The notes under the pieces: model-generated
What the model was told of the DNA's origin: nothing
Databases searched by the model: none
What the model saw: only the letters and a program-made list of their open reading frames with translations
Translations under genes and position numbers: made by a program
Part shown: one piece after another, positions 1 through 5,624 of the stretch
How the letters are laid out: each line of letters begins with the position of its first letter
Numbering within the stretch: position 1 is the stretch's first letter
Assembly: GCA_029934775.1 (NCBI GenBank)
Contig: JAOZLO010000208.1
Location: forward strand, 1 to 5,624
DNA from: Desulfocapsaceae bacterium
GTDB lineage: Bacteria; Desulfobacterota; Desulfobulbia; Desulfobulbales; Desulfocapsaceae
Direction: 5' to 3'
DNA: 5,624 nt

Positions 1-401
1 CACACCATATCGCAGAAATGATTATTACATGGGGCCTGTCACCCTGGATGTTCCTGGTTGTTGTCAATATTCTTCTGCTTGCTGCCGGAAATTTTATGGA
101 ACCATCGGCCATTCTTTTGATAATGGCACCGATACTCTTTCCCATCGCAGTAAAACTAGGCATCGATCCCATCCATTTAGGTATTATAATGGTTGTGAAT
201 ATGGAAATTGGCATGCTTACGCCTCCTGTAGGGTTGAATCTTTTCGTTATTTCCGGAGTGACCGGGCACAGTATAGGCTGGGCAATTAAATCTGCCTTGC
301 CGTGGCTTGGAGTCCTCCTGGTATTTCTAGTAATTATTACTTATGTACCTCAGGTATCACTCTTTTTGCCGGAACTGATAGATAAAATGCAGGGCTATTA
401 A
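1..401 (+). CDS. dctM: TRAP transporter large permease subunit (DctM family), 3' part only
   Basis: This is the C-terminal end (about 133 residues) of the large membrane subunit of a tripartite ATP-independent periplasmic (TRAP) transporter. The reading frame is open to the left edge, entering as HHIAEM, so the true start lies outside the window; the family is usually about 420-430 residues, so roughly two thirds are missing. Visible hallmarks are GNFMEPSAILLIMAPIL, then LGIDPIHLGIIMVVN and the conserved MLTPPVGLNLFV loop. About four hydrophobic segments can be seen: LGLSPW onward, the APILFPIAV stretch, the NMEIGMLTPPVG stretch, and the last helix WLGVLLVFLVIITYV. By family knowledge DctM forms the inner-membrane Na+-coupled transport channel, working with a small DctQ subunit and a periplasmic binding protein DctP; those genes would lie upstream. 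The substrate, often a dicarboxylate or other organic acid, cannot be read from this part. A strong terminator follows, so this is the last gene of its operon. Confidence 0.93.
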   Translation, partial: HHIAEMIITWGLSPWMFLVVVNILLLAAGNFMEPSAILLIMAPILFPIAVKLGIDPIHLGIIMVVNMEIGMLTPPVGLNLFVISGVTGHSIGWAIKSALPWLGVLLVFLVIITYVPQVSLFLPELIDKMQGY

Positions 402-423
402 AAGCGGGAATTAAACTGGAATG

Positions 424-476
424 AAAAGGGTCGTGATGTTAACCGTAAAACACAGTTAACATCACGACCCTTTTTT
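424..476 (+). terminator. Intrinsic terminator after dctM
   Basis: The arms at 424-443 and 455-474 are perfect reverse complements (20 bp) around an 11-nt loop (444-454). The GC-richer core GGGTCGTGATGTTAAC (428-443) pairs with 455-470 and runs straight into six Ts (471-476), the classic Rho-independent layout. The start is 23 bases after the dctM stop, so it ends the TRAP operon and insulates ispH. Because the 5' arm begins with AAAA, the reverse strand would also end in a short U-run, so it could work in both directions; the flanking genes are both on the + strand, so only the forward role is needed. Confidence 0.93.
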
Positions 477-524
477 CATTTAATATTCTCACACTTAAAG
501 AATTATTTGTACTCCCATGTCCTC

Positions 525-540
525 TTAAAGGGACCTTTAA
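525..540. promoter_or_regulatory. Small palindrome in the ispH leader
   Basis: TTAAAGG (525-531) and CCTTTAA (534-540) form a perfect 7-bp inverted repeat with a 2-nt spacer, 19 bases before the ispH start codon. The heptamer CTTAAAG also occurs at 494-500 and again at 524-530, exactly 30 bp apart. The site could be an operator for ispH or a small RNA hairpin near the ribosome binding site. No convincing -35/-10 pair was found between the terminator and ispH, so the relation to a promoter is unknown. In AT-rich DNA a short palindrome like this can be chance. Confidence 0.25.
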
Positions 541-559
541 CCAACAGGGTTATATTCTT

Positions 560-1486
560 ATGAACGAAACTTTTAATATTTTTCTTGCCTCTCCCAGGGG
601 TTTTTGTGCTGGAGTTGAAAGGGCGATAGAAACTGTCAAGCAATGTCTTGAAAAGTATGGCCAACCCATTTACATACTCCATGAAATAGTCCATAACAGA
701 CATGTTATTGAGGAACTTCAGAAATCTGGAGCCGTTTTTGTTGAGCATCTTGAACATATTCCCAGAGGAGAGGTTTGTATCTTCAGTGCTCACGGAGTTT
801 CTAAAGGTGTTGAAAAACAGGCATCCGAATTGGGTCTGAGAACTGTTGATGCTACATGTCCACTGGTCAACAGCGTACATACGATGGTCGAAAAATATCA
901 CTTACTTGATTATGACGTTCTGATTATAGGTCATCACAATCATCCGGAAGTGGAGGGGGCTGCAGGAAGGGTCTCAGGACGGGTTTATGTTGTGGCTGAT
1001 GAGAAAGAAGCCCGTGAAGTGAGTGTGATCGATCCGGACAAAGTTGCGTATGTTACACAGACTACTCTTTGTAAGGATGATGTAGATGGTATTCTCAATA
1101 TCCTGGACAAGAGATTTCCAAAGATTAAGCGTCCACGTTCCAGTATCTGCTTTGCCACACAAAATCGGCAAAATGCAGTAAAACAACTTGCCGGTAGATC
1201 AGATCTTCTCCTGGTGGTAGGTTCAAAAAACAGTTCAAACTCTAACAGGTTAAAAGAGGTCGCTATGCAGTGTGGGGTAAAAGCACATCTTATAGATGAT
1301 CAGAATGATATTTTGCCTGAATGGCTGAAGGGGGTAGAAAAAATAGGAATTACAGCCGGTGCATCAGCTCCTGAACGTCTTGTGAACGGGGTAGTTGACT
1401 GGATGATGCGACATGGTGGAGGGGATATAAAAGAAATGGAGGGAATTAAAGAAAATATACATTTTAAACCTGCTGTTCTCGATTGA
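560..1486 (+). CDS. ispH: 4-hydroxy-3-methylbut-2-enyl diphosphate reductase (IspH/LytB)
   Basis: IspH catalyses the last step of the MEP (non-mevalonate) isoprenoid pathway, reducing HMBPP to IPP and DMAPP in the cytoplasm with an iron-sulfur cluster. The 308-residue length is typical. The start MNETFNIFLASPRGFCAGVERA fits the family N-terminus. The three cluster cysteines are present as Cys16 (PRGFCAGV), Cys100 (DATCPLV) and Cys197 (ICFATQNRQ). Substrate-pocket residues match the E. coli enzyme: His45 in HEIVHN, His78 in SAHGVS, His128 and Glu130 in HPEVEG, the TQTTL loop around 166-170, Ser225-Ser226-Asn227 in GSKNSSNSNR, and Ser269 in TAGASAPE. A weak Shine-Dalgarno (AGGG near 546-549) lies about 10 nt before the ATG. 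The gene stands alone between the dctM terminator and the convergent dapL. Nothing looks broken, so it should be functional. Confidence 0.97.
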   Translation: MNETFNIFLASPRGFCAGVERAIETVKQCLEKYGQPIYILHEIVHNRHVIEELQKSGAVFVEHLEHIPRGEVCIFSAHGVSKGVEKQASELGLRTVDATCPLVNSVHTMVEKYHLLDYDVLIIGHHNHPEVEGAAGRVSGRVYVVADEKEAREVSVIDPDKVAYVTQTTLCKDDVDGILNILDKRFPKIKRPRSSICFATQNRQNAVKQLAGRSDLLLVVGSKNSSNSNRLKEVAMQCGVKAHLIDDQNDILPEWLKGVEKIGITAGASAPERLVNGVVDWMMRHGGGDIKEMEGIKENIHFKPAVLD

Positions 1487-1506
1487 TATTTTCTTTTCTG
1501 CGCTGT

Positions 1507-1574
1507 GCATCATACAACCGGTGACAGCAAGGGCATGTTGAATACCTTCCTTCCCGTAGCCGGTTGTGTGATGC
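1507..1574. repeat. 68-bp element with 15-bp inverted repeats in the ispH/dapL convergent gap
   Basis: GCATCATACAACCGG (1507-1521) pairs with CCGGTTGTGTGATGC (1560-1574) with a single T/G position, around a 38-base interior. In + strand RNA that position (1513/1568) is a U-G wobble, and wobbles at 1506/1575 and 1522/1559 extend the helix to 17 pairs; on the minus strand the same positions would be A-C mismatches. There is no T-run after either arm, so it is not a standard intrinsic terminator, although it is the only strong structure between the two stop codons and could slow transcription from either side. It may instead be a dispersed palindromic or MITE-like repeat. I see no flanking target duplication and no integron attC core sites. 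The structure is certain; its nature is not. Confidence 0.6.
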
Positions 1575-1627
1575 GAATTCTCACTACAGTGCTTGCAGGT
1601 TTTGAAGTGAAAATATTTTCCCTGATT

Positions 1628-2851
1628 TCAGGAGAGCGTTTCTGTCAGTCTGGTCATTGCTGTGGTAACATTTTCGTAACTGTTAAAGGCGGAAATACGG
1701 ATATAACCGTTTCCACATTTCCCAAAACCTGCACCTGGTGTACAGACAACCCCGGCTTTATTGAGCAGCATATCAAAAAAATCCCAGGAATCGATTTTTC
1801 CGTCAATCCAGATATAAGGTGAATTTTTTCCACCGACGTAATCATATCCCAGTTTTGAAATAGTTGTGCATACCATGGCTGCATTTTTCATATAATAGTC
1901 AACAAGGGCTTTTGTTTGAGTTTTTCCTTCATCACTGTAGGTAGCCTCTGCAGCGCGTTGTACAGGGTAAGAAACACCGTTAAATTTCGTACAGTGACGT
2001 CTGTTCCATAAACCATGAATCAGCTGTTTGTTCCCTTTGGCATCGTGGGCAGCACACTCTTTTGGAACCACGGTATAAGCACACCGTGTACCTGTAAAAC
2101 CCGCACCTTTGGAAAAACTTCTGAATTCAATTGCCACCTCTCTGGCTCCTTCAATCTCATAGATCGACTTTGGCAACGATTTGTCGCAAATAAATGCTTC
2201 ATAGGCAGCATCAAAAAGTATCAGGGCTTTATTGTCTCTTGCGTATTCAACCCACGTCGTTAATTCTTCTCTGGTTATAGTGGATCCGGTCGGATTGTTT
2301 GGGAAGCAGAGGTAAATTAAATCAACGTCTTCTTCCGGCAGAGATGGAACAAACTGATTTTCCTTAACACTGTCGAGATAGACAATTCCATTATATCTGC
2401 CATCTGCAAAATCCCCTGTGCGACCAGCCATTACATTTGTGTCAAGATAGACAGGGTAGACGGGATCCGGTATAGCTATTCTGGTATCCTGGGTAAAAAG
2501 TTCCTGAATATTACCTGTATCACATTTTGCACCGTCACTGACAAAAATTTCATCAGCTGAAATGTCTGCACCCCGACTTTTAAAATCATTGACTGCGATA
2601 GCTTTTCTTAAAAATTCGTAACCTTGCTCAGGCCCATATCCACGAAAGGTAGTATCATCAGCCATTTCATCGACAGCTTTGTGAAAAGCACTTATAGATG
2701 CCTTGGGAAGTCCTCTAGTGACATCACCAATACCAAGTTTAATAAGATCAGTGTCTGGGTAACTTTCCTGAAAAGCTGCAATTCGTTTTGCAATATCAGA
2801 AAAAAGGTATGATTTTTGTAATTTGAGATAATGCTCATTAATTGTAATCAT
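1628..2851 (-). CDS. dapL: LL-diaminopimelate aminotransferase (DapL)
   Basis: DapL is a PLP-dependent class I/II aminotransferase that converts tetrahydrodipicolinate and glutamate directly to LL-2,6-diaminopimelate and 2-oxoglutarate, bypassing the succinylase/acetylase steps. Its product feeds lysine and the meso-DAP of peptidoglycan. The 407 residues match the family length. Family-typical segments are YLKLQKSYLFSDIAKRI at the N-terminus, LGIGDVTRGLP (39-49), RGYGPEQGYEFLR (70-82), SDGAKCDTGN (105-114), PDPVYPVY (128-135), FPNNPTG (183-189) and FDAAY (213-217). The Schiff-base lysine is Lys248 in SFSKGAGFTGTR, with Arg256 after it; Arg385 in GYIRISAF is the expected substrate-carboxylate arginine. 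The start is supported by an AGGGA ribosome site (complement of 2861-2865) 9 nt upstream and by the familiar N-terminus. The gene is single, convergent with ispH and divergent from pepN. Other aminotransferases of this fold are unlikely given the DapL-specific motifs. Confidence 0.96.
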   Translation of the reverse strand: MITINEHYLKLQKSYLFSDIAKRIAAFQESYPDTDLIKLGIGDVTRGLPKASISAFHKAVDEMADDTTFRGYGPEQGYEFLRKAIAVNDFKSRGADISADEIFVSDGAKCDTGNIQELFTQDTRIAIPDPVYPVYLDTNVMAGRTGDFADGRYNGIVYLDSVKENQFVPSLPEEDVDLIYLCFPNNPTGSTITREELTTWVEYARDNKALILFDAAYEAFICDKSLPKSIYEIEGAREVAIEFRSFSKGAGFTGTRCAYTVVPKECAAHDAKGNKQLIHGLWNRRHCTKFNGVSYPVQRAAEATYSDEGKTQTKALVDYYMKNAAMVCTTISKLGYDYVGGKNSPYIWIDGKIDSWDFFDMLLNKAGVVCTPGAGFGKCGNGYIRISAFNSYENVTTAMTRLTETLS

Positions 2852-2898
2852 TTATAACTTTCCCTGGTGTTTTGTTAATGAAAATTGTTAACATATTT

Positions 2899-2915
2899 TA
2901 ACATGGTTCATGTTA
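2899..2915. promoter_or_regulatory. Operator-like palindrome between dapL and pepN
   Basis: TAACATG (2899-2905), spacer GTT, CATGTTA (2909-2915) is a perfect 7-3-7 inverted repeat. It overlaps the -10 of the dapL promoter and covers its expected transcription start, the position expected of a repressor site. A further TAACAT word lies at 2889-2894, one helical turn (10 bp) from the left arm, inside the 8-bp palindrome TGTTAACA (2886-2893). A + strand TATAAT (2916-2921) directly abuts the site, so the same protein could affect pepN. The binding factor cannot be named. Confidence 0.4.
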
Positions 2916-2941
2916 TATAATTAAATACCTGTGAGTGTCAA
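2912..2941 (-). promoter_or_regulatory. Sigma70-type promoter for dapL
   Basis: Read on the minus strand, a perfect -35 TTGACA (complement of 2936-2941) is followed after 18 bases by TATAAC (complement of 2912-2917); overlapping registers TATATA (16-bp spacer) and ATATAA (17-bp spacer) are also available. Transcription would begin near 2905, giving a dapL leader of roughly 55 nt that includes the AGGGA ribosome site. This is the best promoter match in the window. Its -10 overlaps the right arm of the palindrome at 2899-2915. Confidence 0.65.
2916..2921 (+). promoter_or_regulatory. Possible -10 element for pepN
   Basis: A perfect TATAAT stands about 70 bases before the pepN start on the coding strand. 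No good -35 lies 16-18 bases upstream and it is not an extended -10. An alternative pairing is TTAACA (2898-2903) with TTAAAT (2921-2926) at 17-bp spacing, also mediocre. The hexamer shares its bases with the dapL -10 on the other strand, so it may simply reflect that AT-rich element. Activator dependence would explain a missing -35. Confidence 0.3.
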
Positions 2942-2989
2942 CCTTCAAGACGTTCCTGTGAAATTTCCACATACAAGGATAAGCAAGAT

Positions 2990-5614
2990 ATGGCAAATGA
3001 AAATTCAAGCACTGTTTTTAGGAAAGATTATTCCGCTTCCAATTATCTCATTGAAAATATAGATCTGCTCTTTGAGCTTTTTGAAGAAAAGACAATAGTC
3101 TCTGCAAAAACTCACTTTTTTAAAAATAAGCAGGGAGAATCTTCAAAATCGCATCTCGTGTTATCAGGCGAAGAACTTCTGCTTCTCTCAATCAAAATGG
3201 ACGGAGCCACATTAGCTTCTGGCAGATATTATGTGGACGACAAAACGCTGACAATTTTAGATCCGCCTTCATCTTTTGTACTCGAAATCACAACGGAACT
3301 TGAACCATCTAAAAATACTTCACTCGAAGGTTTATATCTGTCAAATGGGAATTACTGCACCCAATGCGAGGCTGAGGGATTTCGAAAAATAACATATTAT
3401 CTCGATCGTCCTGATATATTGGCGATATTTACAACACGAATTGAGAGTTCAAAAAGTAACTTTCCAGTGCTGTTATCTAATGGAAATTGTATCGAAAAGG
3501 GATATCTAGGTGGAGATAGACATTATACGACCTGGCACGATCCTTTCCCCAAACCCAGCTATTTATTTGCTCTTGTTGCCGGCCAGCTTGTATGTGTTGA
3601 AGATACATTTATCAGTCGGTCAGGAAAACAGATTAGTCTGGAAATCTATGTCGAAGAGGAGAATAGAAAAAAATGTGATCATGCTATGCTCTCTTTAAAA
3701 AAATCCATGAAATGGGATGAAAAGGTTTTTGGTCTCGAATACGATCTGGAAGTTTATATGATTGTAGCTGTTGATGATTTTAATATGGGGGCGATGGAGA
3801 ACAAGGGGCTGAATATTTTTAATTCAAAATATGTTCTTTCTACACCGGAGACGGCGACTGATGAAGATTATATAGGAATTGAAGGTGTTATTGGTCATGA
3901 ATATTTCCATAACTGGACTGGCAACAGAGTAACCTGCCGTGACTGGTTTCAGTTAAGTCTAAAAGAGGGGCTCACTGTCTTTCGTGATCAAGAATTTTCT
4001 TCTGATATGAATTCTAGAGCAGTCCAGAGAATTAAAGACATTCGTCTCCTTAAAAATTTTCAGTTTCGTGAGGATGGAGGGCCAATGGCTCACTCTGTCA
4101 GGCCTGAATCCTACCAGGAGATCAATAATTTTTATACGGTCACAGTTTATAATAAAGGAGCAGAGCTCATTCGTATGATTCATACCCTTCTCGGAGCAGA
4201 ACTTTTCCGCAAAGGTATGGATCTCTATATAGAAAGACACGATGGCGGAGCAGCTACTTGTGATGACTTTGTCGCGGCAATGGGCGATTGCTCAGGCAGA
4301 ATTTCTGATCAATTTAAGCTCTGGTACAGCCAGTCAGGAACACCTTCGCTGAAAGTGAAAGGGGAGTGGTATCCCACTTCCGGTGAATACCGTTTGACAA
4401 TACAACAGAGTTGCCCGGAAACCCCTGGACAAAAGAATAAGCAGCCATTCTATATACCGGTATCTGTTGGACTTCTAGGAGGGGATGGGAGTAATCTTAT
4501 TGGTAAAAAAGTACTCAGGCTGGCAAAAGAAAAACAGATGTTCAGTTTTCAAAATATTAATGAACCACCCGTTGTTTCTTTTTTAAGAGGATTTTCCGCC
4601 CCTGTGAGAGTCGAGCCTTTTCACTCTCCAAAAGAGCTAGCCTTTTTGATGAAACATGATTCAGATCCGGTTAATCGCTGGAATGCGACCAGTCAACTTG
4701 CAACTTTAACTATTTTGAATAGTATTAATGAAAATGATCAGAAAGATGAAAAGAAATCAGGAGAATACAAAAAACTCTACTATGACGGTGTTGGGTATCT
4801 TTTAACGTCTGCAGTTGATGATCCTGCACTCTTAGCCTTGTCTCTGCAACTTCCCGAAGAAACAACGCTTGCTCTTGAAATGGGAACTATTGATCCGGAT
4901 GCTCTTCACTACAGCTGGTATAAGGTAAAGAGGGAACTGGCAAATCTCTACCAGAGTGAATTCTTACAGCTCTACGATAAAAACAAGTCAAATAACAGTT
5001 ATCAGACTACCCCCGAAGCCATGGGACGGCGAAGCTTAAAAAATACATCTCTCTCTTTCCTCATGTCTCTTGATCCTCTACCTTCTGGAATTCTTGAGTT
5101 ATGCGTTGATCAATATAGACAGGCTGCGAATATGACAGATACGATAGCTGCTTTGAGGTGTGTTGTTAATCTGGAAGATGCTATACGATCTGAACTTTTT
5201 AATAATTTCTATGACAAATGGCAGAATGATTCACTTGTCATGGATAAATGGTTTACTCTCCAGAGTATTTCCATACATAGAAATACCCTGGAGAATGTAA
5301 AATATCTCCTTAATAACAGGTTGTTTTCAATTGAAAAGCCGAATAAGGTCAGGTCGTTAGTTGGAGCTTTTTGCAGTCTGAATCATGTTCGTTTTCATGA
5401 TATCAGTGGAGAGGGGTATACATTTCTTGGTGATATGATTGTTAAACTTAACACTATCAATCCACAGATTGCAGCTCGTCTTGTAGCACCTTTGATAAAC
5501 TGGAAACGTTATGATAAAACCCGACAGTCACTGATGAAAGGACAGCTTGATCGTCTGGCAAAACAAAAAGGACTTTCACGGGATGTCTTCGAAATTGTAA
5601 ATAAAAGCAGGTAA
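2990..5614 (+). CDS. pepN: Aminopeptidase N, M1 family zinc metallopeptidase (PepN)
   Basis: PepN removes N-terminal residues from peptides in the cytoplasm and is a main enzyme of late protein turnover. The 874-residue length is close to the 870 of E. coli PepN, and key residues follow with a constant offset of six. Substrate-anchoring Gln125 and Glu127 lie in CTQCEAEGF; the exopeptidase signature GAMEN is at 267-271 after Met266; zinc ligands are His303 and His307 of HEYFHNW and Glu326 of LKEGLTVF, with Glu304 as catalytic base; Tyr387 in TVYNKGAE is the transition-state tyrosine. Expected domains are an N-terminal beta domain (to about 200), the thermolysin-like catalytic domain (about 200-440), a beta-sandwich (about 450-545, from SGTPSLKV) and a C-terminal helical domain. 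There is no signal peptide. AAGGA (2975-2979) lies 10 nt before the ATG, supporting the start. The gene is complete, divergent from dapL, and appears intact. Confidence 0.97.
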   Translation: MANENSSTVFRKDYSASNYLIENIDLLFELFEEKTIVSAKTHFFKNKQGESSKSHLVLSGEELLLLSIKMDGATLASGRYYVDDKTLTILDPPSSFVLEITTELEPSKNTSLEGLYLSNGNYCTQCEAEGFRKITYYLDRPDILAIFTTRIESSKSNFPVLLSNGNCIEKGYLGGDRHYTTWHDPFPKPSYLFALVAGQLVCVEDTFISRSGKQISLEIYVEEENRKKCDHAMLSLKKSMKWDEKVFGLEYDLEVYMIVAVDDFNMGAMENKGLNIFNSKYVLSTPETATDEDYIGIEGVIGHEYFHNWTGNRVTCRDWFQLSLKEGLTVFRDQEFSSDMNSRAVQRIKDIRLLKNFQFREDGGPMAHSVRPESYQEINNFYTVTVYNKGAELIRMIHTLLGAELFRKGMDLYIERHDGGAATCDDFVAAMGDCSGRISDQFKLWYSQSGTPSLKVKGEWYPTSGEYRLTIQQSCPETPGQKNKQPFYIPVSVGLLGGDGSNLIGKKVLRLAKEKQMFSFQNINEPPVVSFLRGFSAPVRVEPFHSPKELAFLMKHDSDPVNRWNATSQLATLTILNSINENDQKDEKKSGEYKKLYYDGVGYLLTSAVDDPALLALSLQLPEETTLALEMGTIDPDALHYSWYKVKRELANLYQSEFLQLYDKNKSNNSYQTTPEAMGRRSLKNTSLSFLMSLDPLPSGILELCVDQYRQAANMTDTIAALRCVVNLEDAIRSELFNNFYDKWQNDSLVMDKWFTLQSISIHRNTLENVKYLLNNRLFSIEKPNKVRSLVGAFCSLNHVRFHDISGEGYTFLGDMIVKLNTINPQIAARLVAPLINWKRYDKTRQSLMKGQLDRLAKQKGLSRDVFEIVNKSR

Positions 5615-5624
5615 GTGAGGTTCT

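Noticed and set aside
503..901. 132-codon open frame on the minus strand overlapping the start of ispH
   Set aside because: It lies largely antisense to the clearly conserved ispH, has no recognisable family motif, and its translation looks like a shadow of the ispH codons.
1507..1574. Integron attC site
   Set aside because: The size and palindromic shape are similar, but the RYYYAAC and GTTRRRY core sites are not present at the ends (the right arm reads GTTGTGT), and no integrase or cassette genes are nearby.
1505..1822. 105-codon GTG-started open frame on the + strand through the inverted repeat and into dapL
   Set aside because: More than half is antisense to the dapL C-terminus, the rest is the inverted-repeat element, and no ribosome site precedes the GTG. 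No family is recognisable.
455..2894. Shared word GTTAACAT in the dctM terminator (455-462) and the dapL/pepN region (2887-2894)
   Set aside because: It is an 8-base AT-rich word whose terminator copy is explained by stem pairing; two occurrences are not enough to suggest a common regulator.
2957..2971. Near-palindrome TGTGAAATTTCCACA in the pepN leader
   Set aside because: It lacks one base for symmetry and has only 4-bp outer arms; it is too weak to call an operator.
3959..4240. 93-codon minus-strand open frame inside pepN
   Set aside because: It is entirely antisense to the M1 catalytic domain, including the segment carrying Glu326 and Tyr387, so its openness is explained by pepN codon constraints.
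1..5624. CRISPR array, tRNA/rRNA genes, insertion sequences, defence or phage genes
   Set aside because: I saw no regularly spaced repeats, no tRNA-like or rRNA-like segment and no transposase, integrase or defence motif in either strand; all long coding regions are accounted for by the four housekeeping or transport genes.

Overview
The window is a stretch of bacterial chromosome, moderately AT-rich by eye, with ordinary housekeeping genes. From left to right it holds the 3' end of a TRAP-type transporter membrane subunit (dctM, +), a strong intrinsic terminator, ispH (+), a 141-bp convergent gap, dapL (-), a 138-bp divergent promoter region, and a complete M1 aminopeptidase gene, pepN (+), which ends ten bases before the window does. 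A DapL-type lysine/peptidoglycan route, a TRAP transporter and the MEP isoprenoid pathway together fit a Gram-negative, probably anaerobic, Desulfobacterota-like bacterium. That placement is inference from gene content and protein resemblance, not something the sequence proves.

Region by region: 1-401 is the C-terminal part of DctM, cut by the window edge. 402-559 holds a terminator with a 20-bp perfect stem, then a short ispH leader with a small palindrome. 560-1486 is ispH with all its iron-sulfur and substrate residues. 1487-1627 contains a 68-bp element bounded by 15-bp inverted repeats and no obvious T-tailed terminator. 1628-2851 (-) is dapL with an intact PLP site. 2852-2989 is the divergent regulatory region: a near-consensus sigma70 promoter points toward dapL, and a perfect 7-3-7 palindrome plus repeated TAACAT words overlap its -10 side. 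2990-5614 is pepN with intact GAMEN and HEXXH-E motifs.

The genes do not form one operon. IspH (undecaprenyl-phosphate, quinone and other isoprenoid precursors) and DapL (meso-DAP precursor and lysine) both feed envelope synthesis, but they are transcribed convergently. PepN handles peptide turnover, and the TRAP gene belongs to an upstream transport operon. I found no new multi-gene system. What deserves a second look is non-coding: the inverted-repeat element between ispH and dapL, and the operator-like cluster between dapL and pepN.
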